Assembly: GCF_900182735.1 (NCBI RefSeq)
Contig: NZ_FXTU01000002.1
Span: 608,147-672,146, forward strand
Direction: 5' to 3'
DNA length: 64,000 bases
DNA from: Laceyella tengchongensis
Lineage (GTDB): Bacteria; Bacillota; Bacilli; Thermoactinomycetales; Thermoactinomycetaceae
The position numbers were made by a program, and so were the translations under genes. The number at the start of each line of letters is the position of its first letter. Positions within the stretch are counted from its first letter, which is position 1. Positions 41,808 through 50,933 of this stretch are shown here, one piece after another. Under the pieces are notes generated by a model. It saw nothing but the letters and a program-made list of their open reading frames with translations, was not told the origin of the DNA and did not search any database.

Positions 41808-41834
41808 TGGCGCTTACGGGCGCCATATTTTGTT
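41808..41834 (+). terminator. Intrinsic terminator of the first L,D-transpeptidase
   Basis: TGGCGC and GCGCCA pair across a 6-base loop and are followed by TATTTTGTT. Confidence 0.7.
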
Positions 41835-41897
41835 AATCAATAATTCATATTTTAGCTAAAATATACTTCCCCGTTCGCTTCCTTTTCCTTGTATAGT

Positions 41898-41927
41898 AAA
41901 AAAAGACAAGCCTGCAAATGGCTTGTC
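41898..41927 (-). terminator. Hairpin between the two L,D-transpeptidase genes
   Basis: GACAAGCC and GGCTTGTC pair across a 7-base loop. A run of T follows only on the minus strand, where there is no gene to end, so it could instead be a leader element of the second transpeptidase. Confidence 0.4.
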
Positions 41928-42015
41928 CTCATGAACACATGAAGGGGAAGCCGTCTGTTCGCATTTAGAAAAGAGAGTAAATCACAAATACATTGAAAAA
42001 CATAAACAAAGAGAG

Positions 42016-43206
42016 GTGAAACCCACCTGCTCGTCATCTGGCCCGCAGGTGGGAAGAGTTACGGGTAGACATCTGAAATGGTTCGTCCCCACACTTGTTG
42101 CCATCGCCGTCGTGTTCGGGTTCTACTACACGACGTCTGGGGCCGCAGCCAATTACCAAGTAGAGATCGACAAAACCAACAATAAGTTACATTTGTATAA
42201 AGACGGTGAATTGAAAAAAACCTATCCGGTCGCTACCGGACGGACGGAAGAACTCACACCTGAAGGCACATTCACCATGGTCGTAAAGATCAACAAGCCA
42301 GGCTGGAAAAACATTCCTGGCGGCGACCCAAACAATCCCCTCGGAGAAAAATGGATGGGTCTGAGCGTCAACGGCGACAATGGCCGGACTTACGGCATTC
42401 ACGGCACCAACAAGCCTGAGTCCATCGGCACGCACGCTTCCAGCGGTTGTGTGCGCATGAAAAAAGAAGACTTGATTGAATTGTACAATACCATTCCTGA
42501 AGGAACGCCCGTATGGATTCACAAAGGCGCTTCCAATGGCAAATGGTCAGGCGACCCCTCGTTCGCTGTACAACCAACTGAAGGAAAAGTGAAAGTCACC
42601 GTCAATTTGGCCAATGTACGTACCGGTCCATCGATTGGTGCTTTTATCATCCAACAGGAGAAAACCGGCATCGTCTTGGAGTTGACCGGCTTCGTCAAAG
42701 ATTGGTACCAGGTAAAACTGGAAAACGGGAAGATTGGTTTCATCCACAACTCGACCGTCACCAAAGTTTCCGGTCAACCAAGCGAAACACCAACTTCTTC
42801 GTTTGTCTCCAAAAGCGGAACCGTGGTCACCACTGAAAACGTGGTCAACATTCGTTCCAACCCTTCACTGAGTGCACCGATCGTGCAAAAAGTAAAACAA
42901 GGAACCAAAATCGCGCTGACCGGGGAGAACAAAGATTGGTTCCGGGTTCAACTGACAACTGGCTACACAGCGTATGTCCATAAATCGGTCGCCAAAATCT
43001 CCGCACCAGCACCGGTGCAAAAGCAAATGGTGACCGTCACGGTGAACTTGGCCAACATTCGCAATGCCCCTTCACAAAAAGCAACCATTATCATGCGGGT
43101 GGCCAAAGGCACCAAACTGGAACGCACTGGCACAAACGGCGAATGGTTTATTGTGAAGTTAAAAGACGGACGCACTGGATTCATTCACAATTCCGTCGCC
43201 AAATAA
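42016..43206 (+). CDS. L,D-transpeptidase (YkuD) with three SH3b domains, second copy
   Basis: A 396-residue paralogue of the gene at 40636. Membrane/signal segment at about residues 20-45, the YkuD catalytic IHGTNK...HASSGCVRM near 135-155, and three SH3b domains at about 185-245, 265-320 and 330-395. The two proteins are most similar in the catalytic part. Start is uncertain: GTG 42016 follows AAAGAGAG closely, and a 9-bp palindrome (CCCACCTGC/GCAGGTGGG, 42022-42053) lies directly after it. A terminator follows. Confidence 0.85.
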   Translation: MKPTCSSSGPQVGRVTGRHLKWFVPTLVAIAVVFGFYYTTSGAAANYQVEIDKTNNKLHLYKDGELKKTYPVATGRTEELTPEGTFTMVVKINKPGWKNIPGGDPNNPLGEKWMGLSVNGDNGRTYGIHGTNKPESIGTHASSGCVRMKKEDLIELYNTIPEGTPVWIHKGASNGKWSGDPSFAVQPTEGKVKVTVNLANVRTGPSIGAFIIQQEKTGIVLELTGFVKDWYQVKLENGKIGFIHNSTVTKVSGQPSETPTSSFVSKSGTVVTTENVVNIRSNPSLSAPIVQKVKQGTKIALTGENKDWFRVQLTTGYTAYVHKSVAKISAPAPVQKQMVTVTVNLANIRNAPSQKATIIMRVAKGTKLERTGTNGEWFIVKLKDGRTGFIHNSVAK

Positions 43207-43226
43207 CTGTTCCCCTTCAAATAACA

Positions 43227-43252
43227 AAGGAGCCCATAATCGGGCTCCTTTT
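43227..43252. terminator. Intrinsic terminator between the L,D-transpeptidase and nadA
   Basis: AAGGAGCCC and GGGCTCCTTTT form a strong hairpin with a 6-base loop. The A-rich left flank would let it also work for nadA on the minus strand. Confidence 0.85.
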
Positions 43253-43295
43253 CGTTTTTCTGCAAAGCAAGAGTTGATTTTGTATTCCCTCTTTA

Positions 43296-44399
43296 TTAAA
43301 TCGCCAACATCCGATCCAACGCCACTTTAGACCAATGCTTGGTTTCATCATCCACTTCGATCACATGAATGGGACGACCTTCTAATACGCTGTCCAACGC
43401 CCACAAAAGATGAGGACGGTCGATGCGGTTCATAGTGAGGCAAGGGCACATCGTCGTGCTTAACAGCACCACTTTCTTGTCCGGATTCTCATTGGCCAAC
43501 CGTTGCACCAAATTGACTTCCGTTCCCACAGCCCATTTGCTCCCCGCTGGAGACGCTTCAATCGTTTTGATGATGTACTCCGTCGATCCTGAGTCATCAG
43601 CCATTTGCACCACATCAAACGAACATTCCGGATGCACGATCACTTTCATCTCTGGGTCCCGCTCACGAATGCGTTTAATTTGATCAACAGTAAATTTCTG
43701 ATGCACAGAGCAATGGCCCTTCCACAAAATCATCCGCGTTTGCTCCAGATCGCCTTTCACTTCTTCAAATTCGACCGTTTGCGGGTTCCAAACCACCATC
43801 TGCTCCAACGGGATGCCCATCGCATACGCCGTGTTACGGCCCAGATGTTGATCAGGCAAAAAGAGAATTCGCTTTTTCTGGCTGAAAGCCCACTCCAGCA
43901 CCTTGTGGGCATTGGAAGAAGTGCATGTGGTTCCACCATGTTTGCCGACAAATGCTTTAATCGCGGCAGTGGAATTGACATATGTCAGCGGAATAATCGT
44001 GTCACCGAACCGCTCTTGCAGGATCTCCCACGCCTCTTCCAAGTCTTCAATGTCAGCCATGTCGGCCATCGAACATCCCGCTCGCAAATCGGGCAAAATG
44101 ACGATTTGATGATCTTGTGCCAATGTGTCAGCCGTCTCAGCCATAAAATGTACTCCACAGAAAATGATTGTTTTGGCCTCTTTCTGCTCCGCGCCGATCC
44201 GCGCCAACTTCAACGAATCCCCACGGTAATCAGCAAACTTGATCACATCATCCCGTTGATAATGATGGCCCAAAATCACGAGATCCCGCCCCAGTTGCTG
44301 CTTAGCGCGAGCGATGCGTTCATCCAGCTCCTGGCTGGACATATTGCGGTAAACTTCGGGCAACTCCGCGTCCAAATAGGTGAGCGTGTCAATAGACAT
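43296..44399 (-). CDS. nadA: Quinolinate synthase
   Basis: A 367-residue [4Fe-4S] enzyme that condenses iminoaspartate with dihydroxyacetone phosphate. The cluster cysteines are in IIFCGVHFMAETAD, GTTCTSSNAHKVL and TTMCPCLTMN. ATG 44399 overlaps the nadC stop by one base (TAATG). Last gene of the nadBCA operon. Confidence 0.93.
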   Translation of the reverse strand: MSIDTLTYLDAELPEVYRNMSSQELDERIARAKQQLGRDLVILGHHYQRDDVIKFADYRGDSLKLARIGAEQKEAKTIIFCGVHFMAETADTLAQDHQIVILPDLRAGCSMADMADIEDLEEAWEILQERFGDTIIPLTYVNSTAAIKAFVGKHGGTTCTSSNAHKVLEWAFSQKKRILFLPDQHLGRNTAYAMGIPLEQMVVWNPQTVEFEEVKGDLEQTRMILWKGHCSVHQKFTVDQIKRIRERDPEMKVIVHPECSFDVVQMADDSGSTEYIIKTIEASPAGSKWAVGTEVNLVQRLANENPDKKVVLLSTTMCPCLTMNRIDRPHLLWALDSVLEGRPIHVIEVDDETKHWSKVALDRMLAI

Positions 44400-45247
44400 T
44401 ATTCATCCCCCGTTTCATCTTCAAAATCCAAACTGATATCCAGTGAAGAGACAGAGTGTGTGAGCCAGCCCAAAGACACCGCATCCACCCCGGTCTCCGC
44501 AATCGGGCGGATCGTCTCGGGAGTGATGCCTCCGGACGCTTCCGTCCACACGCGTCCATCAATCAACTTCACAGCCTGGCGCATGGTATCCAGATCCATA
44601 TTGTCCAACAAGATCGCATCGACATCGAACGCCAATATCTGTTTCACTTGCTCCAGTGTGTCGGCCTCCACTTCAATTTGCACCATGTGTCCGACCCGTT
44701 CGCGCACGCGCTTGATGGCTTCTTCCAAACTTCCGGCCATGGCGATGTGGTTATCCTTGATCATCACCCCGTGGCTCAAACCAAAACGGTGATTGACGCC
44801 GCCTCCAACACGAACCGCGTATTTCTCCAGCTGGCGCATCCCCGGCGTCGTCTTGCGCGTATCCAGCACACGACATGAAAGCCCTTCCAGCTTATTGACC
44901 AGCTCACGGGTAACAGTTGCGATGCCCGACATGCGCTGCATCAGGTTGAGCGCAACCCGCTCCCCGGTCAAAATAGCGCGGGTGCTTCCCGTGATCCGCG
45001 CGATCACCGTTCCTTTGTCCACCTCCGCCCCTTCTTCAACCAAGGGAGTCCACTCACAGGCGGGGTCCAATTCTTTAAACACTTGTTCGGCGACCGGCAG
45101 CCCGGCCACAACCCCCTGTTGCTTGACAAGAAGCACGCAGGTGCTGCGGTGCCCTTCCGGAGCGAGTGCTTCCGTTGTCAAATCACCGGCGCCGATATCT
45201 TCGTTCAAAACTTCACGAATAAACTGCTTTAAATAAATTGGATTCAT
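44399..45247 (-). CDS. nadC: Nicotinate-nucleotide pyrophosphorylase (carboxylating)
   Basis: A 282-residue enzyme converting quinolinate and PRPP to NaMN. Conserved parts: NEDIGAGDLTTEAL, ERVALNLMQRMSGIAT, LDTRKTTPGMRQLEKYAV and HGVMIKDNH, with VEVEADT-like IEVEADTLEQ for phosphoribosyl binding. It lies 12 bases downstream of nadB and is coupled to nadA. Confidence 0.93.
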   Translation of the reverse strand: MNPIYLKQFIREVLNEDIGAGDLTTEALAPEGHRSTCVLLVKQQGVVAGLPVAEQVFKELDPACEWTPLVEEGAEVDKGTVIARITGSTRAILTGERVALNLMQRMSGIATVTRELVNKLEGLSCRVLDTRKTTPGMRQLEKYAVRVGGGVNHRFGLSHGVMIKDNHIAMAGSLEEAIKRVRERVGHMVQIEVEADTLEQVKQILAFDVDAILLDNMDLDTMRQAVKLIDGRVWTEASGGITPETIRPIAETGVDAVSLGWLTHSVSSLDISLDFEDETGDE

Positions 45248-45259
45248 CTTCCATGCTCC

Positions 45260-46771
45260 CTATATCACCAAATGTTTATGAGACCACTCTAACCGAGTTT
45301 CCGGAAAATCGCGCCGGTAGTGGCCGCCGCGGCTTTCCTCACGCATGCACGCCGCTTTCATAATAATTTGTGCAGTTATTAACATATTTCTCGTTTCAAG
45401 CATCCCATCTTCCACTTGTTCCGCCACCTTATCCAGTAGGGATAGCCCTTTGCGCAAACATTCATCCGTTCTTACAATTCCTGCATAGTCCCACATGATC
45501 TGCCGTATGGATTGTTTTAACTTTTCTTCAGATTGCTTATCATTGCACAAAGTCGGGATAGAAAAATCGGGCACATCCTCAACTGCTTGCTCCGCCAAGG
45601 AAGACAGCTTATCTGCCACCCGTTGCGCAAACACGGCGCCTTCCAACAAGGAGTTGCTCGCTAAGCGGTTCGCCCCGTGAACACCCGTGCAGGCAACTTC
45701 TCCGCACGCGAACAGGCGTGGCAACGATGTTTGTCCGTGCAAATCCGTTTGAATCCCACCCATGATGAAATGAGCCGCTGGGGTTACAGGAATGAGGTTT
45801 GTTTCAGGATCGATTCCGTGTTCGCGCGCTTGCCGGTAGATCTTCGGAAAGCGTTTCTCAAACCGCTCTCCCAGAACTCGGGCATCGAGGAAAACCTTTC
45901 TTCCTGCTTTCATCTCCGTATAAATCGCGCGGGACACTACATCGCGCGGGGCCAAATCCTTCCAGGTGTGATAACGCTCCATAAACGCTTCACCCCGGTC
46001 ATTCACCAAATGCGCGCCTTCTCCACGTACCGCTTCCGAAACCAAAAACATCGGATTTTGCTCTATCGCTAGCGCTGTCGGATGAAACTGTACAAATTCC
46101 ATGTCCATCAATTTAACACCGGCGCGATGAGCCATCGCAAAACCATCACCGGTGGACACCAGATCGTTCGTTGTATAGCGGTACAACTGTCCACAACCGC
46201 CCGTGGCCAAAACCACCCCTTTGCGCGCCAGGTAAGCGATAGGTTCACGGCCTTCATCGAGCGCGGTGACCCCAAGGCAGACTCCCCCATGCACAATCAG
46301 ATCCGCCACCATGGTGTGTGTCATGATTTCAATCCGCTCATGAGCTTGCACCTGCTTCAACAAGCTGTCTGTGATGCCCGCCCCCGTCGAGTCCCCACCG
46401 ACATGCAAGATGCGCGAAACGCTATGGGAGCCTTCCCGCCCCAAAGCAAATTGCGCCCCTTCCTGGTCAAACGGAGTACCCCATCCCGACAGCAGTTGAA
46501 TGGTTTGGGGAGCCATCTCTACCAGAACGTCGACCGATTGTGGAATACATAATTCAACCCCGGTGCGCAAGGTGTCTTGTCTATGCAATTCAGGAGAATC
46601 CCCTTCGCCAATGGCGGCCGCGATCCCTCCCTGGGCCCGGAAAGAATTGCTTTCTTGCTCACGCGATTTGGTCAGCACAATCACACGACCTGATTCCCCA
46701 AGAGAAAGAGCCGTAGTCAAGCCTGCGATTCCGCTTCCCACCACAACATAATCGGTCACTAATCGGGTCAT
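45260..46771 (-). CDS. nadB: L-aspartate oxidase
   Basis: A 503-residue FAD enzyme making iminoaspartate from aspartate. FAD-binding VVGSGIAGLTTALSL is at residues 10-24, and the family signature SNSFRAQGGIAAAIG follows. Active-site region MDMEFVQFHPTAL and RGEGAHLVNDRG are conserved. ATG 46771 follows GAAAGGATTAATC. Promoter at 46807-46835. Confidence 0.92.
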   Translation of the reverse strand: MTRLVTDYVVVGSGIAGLTTALSLGESGRVIVLTKSREQESNSFRAQGGIAAAIGEGDSPELHRQDTLRTGVELCIPQSVDVLVEMAPQTIQLLSGWGTPFDQEGAQFALGREGSHSVSRILHVGGDSTGAGITDSLLKQVQAHERIEIMTHTMVADLIVHGGVCLGVTALDEGREPIAYLARKGVVLATGGCGQLYRYTTNDLVSTGDGFAMAHRAGVKLMDMEFVQFHPTALAIEQNPMFLVSEAVRGEGAHLVNDRGEAFMERYHTWKDLAPRDVVSRAIYTEMKAGRKVFLDARVLGERFEKRFPKIYRQAREHGIDPETNLIPVTPAAHFIMGGIQTDLHGQTSLPRLFACGEVACTGVHGANRLASNSLLEGAVFAQRVADKLSSLAEQAVEDVPDFSIPTLCNDKQSEEKLKQSIRQIMWDYAGIVRTDECLRKGLSLLDKVAEQVEDGMLETRNMLITAQIIMKAACMREESRGGHYRRDFPETRLEWSHKHLVI

Positions 46772-46806
46772 TTTTGATTAATCCTTTCACGAAATCTTAA
46801 CATTTT

Positions 46807-46835
46807 TATTTTCTCAGGAAAATGACGAATGTCAA
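46807..46835 (-). promoter_or_regulatory. Probable promoter of nadBCA
   Basis: On the minus strand TTGACA (46835-46830), 17-base spacer, AAAATA (46812-46807). The -35 is perfect and the -10 is weak, as expected for an regulated promoter. I did not find a clear NiaR operator. Confidence 0.5.
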
Positions 46836-46945
46836 CCTTTATTTTAAGCGACTTCATTGTGAACAGATTGGAAATGAAGGTCTTCAACTAAGCGTTTTCC
46901 GTTATAATGAATGAAGAAAGGAAAGAAAGAGCGGAGGCACAACTA

Positions 46946-48106
46946 ATGAAACCGATTTACCTTGATTACGGGGCAACCAGCCCTGTGCGCCCCGATGCGC
47001 TAGAGGCAATGCTACCTTTCTTTAGCCAAGCTTATGGTAATTCCGGCAGCATCCATGATTTCGGCCAGCAAAGCCGCGAGGCAATTGAAACGGCCCGAAA
47101 ACAGGTAGCCCAAGCAATCGGGGCATCCACTGCGCGTGAAATCATTTTCACCAGCAGCGGAACCGAGTCAAACAATCTCGCCTTGATCGGCGCCGCCCGC
47201 AAACGGAAAGCCTTCGGCAACCATATTGTCACATCATCCGTGGAACATCCATCGGTCTTGGAAGCCTGCCGTTTTTTGGAACGGGAAGGGTTTGAAGTTA
47301 CTTATGTGCCGGTGGATTCCAATGGGTTGGTGAAGCTGGATCAATTAAAACAGGCGCTCACCGACCGCACCATTCTCGTTAGCGTCATGGCTGCCAACAA
47401 TGAAGTGGGAACCCTACAACCCATCCGCGAAATTGGGCTATTACTGAAGGATTCTCCTATATTGTTTCATACTGACGCCGTTCAATACTTTGGCAAGGTT
47501 CCTTTTTCTGTCATCGAGTTGGGCGTCGATCTCCTTTCCCTCGGTTCGCACAAAGTGTACGGACCGAAAGGAGCTGGAGCCCTGTTTATAAAAAAAGGGG
47601 TGCGGATTGAACCCCTGCTTCACGGCGGCGGACAGGAGCGCGGCATGCGTGCCAGCACACTAAACACGCCGGCCATCGTCGGATTCGGCGCAGCTTGCCA
47701 ACTTATCTCACAGGAAGTAGCTGATGAGCAGGCGCGCCTCACCGCACTACGCGATCATTGCTGGCGGCGGATCCAGTCGGAAATCGGCGATGTGGATTTA
47801 AACGGACACCCCAGCGACCGCTTACCCAACAACTTGAATTTAAGTTTTCATGGTGTGGAGGGGCAAGCGATTCTCTTGGAACTGAATCGTAAACAAATCT
47901 ACGTGTCAAGCGGTTCCGCCTGCAGCGCTGGCAAGCACGCCGCCTCACATGTGTTACTCGCCATGGGCAAAAGCTTGGACACCGCGTTCCAAAGCTTGCG
48001 AATCACCTTTGGCAAAGACACGACCCTAGAACTGATCGACCGATTCGTTGACGAGTTGAAAGAAGTCATGCATTATCTGCGTTCCTTATCTCCCCAAGAA
48101 CACTAA
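46946..48106 (+). CDS. nifS: Cysteine desulfurase, NifS/NadS type
   Basis: A 386-residue PLP enzyme. N-terminal IYLDYGATSPVRP, the cofactor Lys in LSLGSHKVYGPKG (near residue 205), and the active-site Cys in VSSGSACSAGKHAAS (near 328). Divergent from nadB, it is best read as the desulfurase that builds the NadA [4Fe-4S] cluster. Start at ATG 46946 with GGAGG nine bases upstream; the in-frame ATG at 46907 has no site. A TATAAT at 46893-46898 is the likely -10. Confidence 0.88.
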   Translation: MKPIYLDYGATSPVRPDALEAMLPFFSQAYGNSGSIHDFGQQSREAIETARKQVAQAIGASTAREIIFTSSGTESNNLALIGAARKRKAFGNHIVTSSVEHPSVLEACRFLEREGFEVTYVPVDSNGLVKLDQLKQALTDRTILVSVMAANNEVGTLQPIREIGLLLKDSPILFHTDAVQYFGKVPFSVIELGVDLLSLGSHKVYGPKGAGALFIKKGVRIEPLLHGGGQERGMRASTLNTPAIVGFGAACQLISQEVADEQARLTALRDHCWRRIQSEIGDVDLNGHPSDRLPNNLNLSFHGVEGQAILLELNRKQIYVSSGSACSAGKHAASHVLLAMGKSLDTAFQSLRITFGKDTTLELIDRFVDELKEVMHYLRSLSPQEH

Positions 48107-48127
48107 CAATCTGGAGGCTCGACTTCA

Positions 48128-48769
48128 TTGCGGACGATGATAAATTGGATTATTCGGCTAGCTGGCGGATTGATTGTGTCCACCTTGCTGTGGATTGCTT
48201 TCATCTATTATCAGTTGGAAAATTACGCAGAACCCGATCAGGTTTACCTGATGGGCACCCCATTCGCTTATGGGTTTGTCTTCTTGTTCTTGTGTGGCGT
48301 CGTCTTCTTTGTCATCGCTTTTTTCCGGATGCGGCAACACCCACAGAAACTGCGGCGAACCTTTTTGGTCTTCGCCTCCTTGTATTTGGTAGCCAGCCCG
48401 TTGGTCATATTGGCCTTTGACAACTATCTGTTGGTGACTCCCAAAGGGATTGCCTATAACACCTTGTTCAGTTTGGACGATGCCAAAGTGAAACGCTGGC
48501 GCGATATCGACCAAGTCGTGCTGGATTACGATTACGAGCGGTTGCCGTTTAATGACGACCGTCATTTGCGGTTAAAATACATGGTCTATTTCAAAGACAA
48601 CACCATGATCGACTTGAACGGTTACAACTCCCCTTTATACAAGCAAACGGAGTTTGAAGCACTTCACCGTACGATCCTCAATAACAAGATTCGGGTGAAA
48701 ACGATGCGGCCTCTTCCTCCAGACGTCACACCAGACAGCTTTATCTATAAAATGTATCATGCCAAATAA
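48128..48769 (+). CDS. Hypothetical membrane protein
   Basis: A 213-residue protein with three hydrophobic segments (about 8-28, 43-66, 80-100) and a soluble C-terminal domain with alternating strands (VTPKGIAYNTLFSLDDAKVKRWRDI), resembling membrane proteins with a PH-like domain. TTG 48128 is ten bases after GGAGG. It follows nifS by 21 bases, so the two may be cotranscribed; no link to NAD synthesis is evident. Confidence 0.6.
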   Translation: MRTMINWIIRLAGGLIVSTLLWIAFIYYQLENYAEPDQVYLMGTPFAYGFVFLFLCGVVFFVIAFFRMRQHPQKLRRTFLVFASLYLVASPLVILAFDNYLLVTPKGIAYNTLFSLDDAKVKRWRDIDQVVLDYDYERLPFNDDRHLRLKYMVYFKDNTMIDLNGYNSPLYKQTEFEALHRTILNNKIRVKTMRPLPPDVTPDSFIYKMYHAK

Positions 48770-48772
48770 CGC

Positions 48773-48805
48773 AACCCCCCGACCCTGAAATGGGCCGGGG
48801 GGTTT
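48773..48805. terminator. Bidirectional intrinsic terminator
   Basis: AACCCCCCG and CGGGGGGTTT pair around the loop ACCCTGAAATGGGC, which can form a second small stem. It separates the plus-strand membrane protein gene from the minus-strand pepV gene. Confidence 0.85.
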
Positions 48806-48809
48806 GTTA

Positions 48810-50225
48810 TCAGCGCGCCAATTCGTAAATTGCTTGGGCATATATTGCCGTAGACCGCCATAAATCTTCCAGCAGGATGTGTTCATCCCGTTGATGGGCT
48901 GTCTCTTCACTGTCTGGGAACAACGGGCCGAAAGCAACTCCCGTCTTGAGCGCCCGTGCAAACGTGCCGCCGCCGATGGCCAGGATTTCGGCCTTTTCTC
49001 CTGTCTGGTCTTCGTAGACCTTGGCCAGCGTTTGAATCAATGGATGATTGCGCTCTACGTGATGCAACGGTTTGTGATCCACATTGTCGATGGTGAAGCC
49101 ATAGGCCGACATTTTGTCAGTAATAGTCCGCAAGATGGATTCAGAATCCCCCCTGAGCGGATACCGGACGTTGATGCGGAGCGACTGGCGCCCGTCGTGG
49201 ACATGTTCAAACACGCCCGCATTTACAGTCAGTTTGCCTAAGACTTCCTCTTCTTGGGCAATACCTAATCCCTCGCCAAAATACCCGTCAACGAGCAGGT
49301 CATTCAGCATGTCAACAAAGTTCCGCCCCGATGGATCAAGCGGAACGCGCCCCAGCAAGCGAGCCATTTCCAATGCAGCATTCAACCCTTTATGCGGTTC
49401 GGAACCATGGTGGGATTGCCCTTGGATCACAATCGACACACCATCGTTGTTTTCTTCCGCGTAACCTTGAATCCGATGTGTCAACAGAAAGTCTTGCACT
49501 TTCTCTTTTAATTCGAACACATCGCCCTCACCAACCAATTTGACCACCGCTTGATCAGGAACCATGTTAACCCGCTGGCCTGACTTGAATTCAGCCAGTG
49601 TCCAATAATCCCCGTCGACTGGTCGCCCCTGTCCGTTCCCAGTGAGCAGAATATCCAACAACCCCTTTTCAGAGGCGATGATCGGAAAATCAGCATCCGG
49701 CGAAAATCCCATTGTCGGCATCTCTTCACGCGCAAAATAAGCCTTCATGTCCCGCCACTTCGATTCTTCGTCAGTACCGATGATCAACCGCACGCGCTTT
49801 GAGAGGGGCAAGCCCAATTCTTTAACGATTTTCAAGGCGTAGTAAGCGGCCATGGTCGGCCCTTTGTCATCGATTGCGCCGCGAGCATAAAGCTTGCCAT
49901 CGCGCACATCCGGTTCGAAAGGAGGGGAAGTCCACCCTTCGCCCGCCGGAACGACATCGATATGGGAAATCAAACCGATCAGTTCTTCGCCTTCACCGTA
50001 TTCGATGTGACCTGCATACCCATCCACATTTTTGGTGATGAACCCGTCTTTCTCCCCCAACCGCATCATATATTCCAACGCCTCGGCAATTTTTTGCCCA
50101 AATGGAGCCTTCTCCCCCGCTGTGGATTCATCGAGTACGCTTTCAATTCTAAGCAATCCGTCCAGATCTTTTAATAAATCTTCTTTTCGTTTTTCCACTT
50201 CGTCCAACCAGCGAATCTCACTCAT
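48810..50225 (-). CDS. pepV: Dipeptidase PepV
   Basis: A 471-residue M20-family Zn dipeptidase. Metal ligands: LISHIDVVPAGEGW (His and Asp), GAIDDKGPTMAAYYAL (bridging Asp), GTDEESKWRDMKAYF (catalytic Glu-Glu), SPDADFP and the C-terminal AIGGGTFAR. Cytoplasmic. ATG 50225 has CAGGAGG upstream. A long structured leader precedes it (50285-50400). Confidence 0.92.
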   Translation of the reverse strand: MSEIRWLDEVEKRKEDLLKDLDGLLRIESVLDESTAGEKAPFGQKIAEALEYMMRLGEKDGFITKNVDGYAGHIEYGEGEELIGLISHIDVVPAGEGWTSPPFEPDVRDGKLYARGAIDDKGPTMAAYYALKIVKELGLPLSKRVRLIIGTDEESKWRDMKAYFAREEMPTMGFSPDADFPIIASEKGLLDILLTGNGQGRPVDGDYWTLAEFKSGQRVNMVPDQAVVKLVGEGDVFELKEKVQDFLLTHRIQGYAEENNDGVSIVIQGQSHHGSEPHKGLNAALEMARLLGRVPLDPSGRNFVDMLNDLLVDGYFGEGLGIAQEEEVLGKLTVNAGVFEHVHDGRQSLRINVRYPLRGDSESILRTITDKMSAYGFTIDNVDHKPLHHVERNHPLIQTLAKVYEDQTGEKAEILAIGGGTFARALKTGVAFGPLFPDSEETAHQRDEHILLEDLWRSTAIYAQAIYELAR

Positions 50226-50284
50226 CGGTCATTCCTCCTGCTTTTGTTCAGTCTCTATTTCCGCGATGATGTATACAGACCGTT

Positions 50285-50400
50285 GCTATGTTCTTTGCGA
50301 ACCTCCCCACCCTGCAATGGGGAGCCAGTAAGCCGCCCTCTTAAGGCGTTCACCTGCAAGGTAAGGGGTAGGTAACCCCCCGCTCATTGAAGTTTGACTG
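50285..50400 (-). promoter_or_regulatory. Structured 5' leader or small RNA upstream of pepV
   Basis: Reading the minus strand from a promoter-like TTGGTC-18-TATAGT with an extended TG (50435-50406), the leader contains three clean hairpins: GGGGT/ACCCC (50365-50379), CGCC/GGCG (50334-50348) and CTCCCCA/TGGGGAG (50303-50324). No open frame fits. I could not assign it to a known riboswitch; a 6S-like or other regulatory RNA is possible. In this 410-base stretch without a gene it is the only structure I see. Confidence 0.4.
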
Positions 50401-50578
50401 CTTTTACTATACCATGCGGCCAAACATTCGACCAAATTTTTTTAAAATCAAACAACCCATCAATAGCAGGAACACCGCGCCACTCCTGCGCCACGTTCCC
50501 GAACCGGATAAAAAAGCCATGCCAATTTATCAAAAAAGGGTCGAATATTAAAAATATGATTTTGTTGCAAAAAAATGA

Positions 50579-50607
50579 TTGCAATCTCTCTAAGATGATG
50601 TTATATT
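50579..50607 (+). promoter_or_regulatory. Promoter of the Leu-Arg tRNA pair
   Basis: TTGCAA (50579-50584), 17-base spacer, TATATT (50602-50607), 29 bases upstream of the tRNA-Leu gene. Confidence 0.7.
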
Positions 50608-50635
50608 TAAACCTGTCTTCACCACTACCATTCAT

Positions 50636-50722
50636 GCGGACGTGGCGGAATTGGCAGACGCGCAAGATTCAGGTTCTTGTGGCCGCAAGGCTGTGGGGGT
50701 TCAAGTCCCTTCGTCCGCACCA
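50636..50722 (+). tRNA. tRNA-Leu (CAG)
   Basis: An 87-base class II tRNA. Acceptor stem GCGGACG/CGTCCGC, anticodon loop TTCAGGT with CAG, long variable arm, discriminator A and encoded CCA. Identical in sequence to the copy at 59964-60050. Confidence 0.97.
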
Positions 50723-50731
50723 ATCACATAT

Positions 50732-50808
<77 letters not shown>

Positions 50809-50815
50809 ATCAAAA

Positions 50816-50842
50816 ACCCAGTGGGAAACCACTGGTTTTTTT
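50816..50842 (+). terminator. Intrinsic terminator of the tRNA pair
   Basis: CCAGTGG, GAAA loop region, CCACTGG, then seven T. Confidence 0.9.
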
Positions 50843-50933
50843 CGTATTTCTTTCCGTTCACATAAAACTCCCCTGACAAACGAAAAAAGCTTACGCCCAT
50901 CCAATTAACAAACGGAACGCAAGCTTTGTCATC

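Noticed and set aside
41852..42037. 61-codon minus-strand frame between the L,D-transpeptidases
   Set aside because: No ribosome site, and it crosses a hairpin and the start of the next gene.
43605..44792. 395-codon plus-strand frame
   Set aside because: Antisense to nadA and nadC, which are unmistakable, with no ribosome site.
50384..50665. 93-codon minus-strand frame overlapping tRNA-Leu
   Set aside because: Part of it is antisense to a tRNA, and the rest is AT-rich non-coding sequence.
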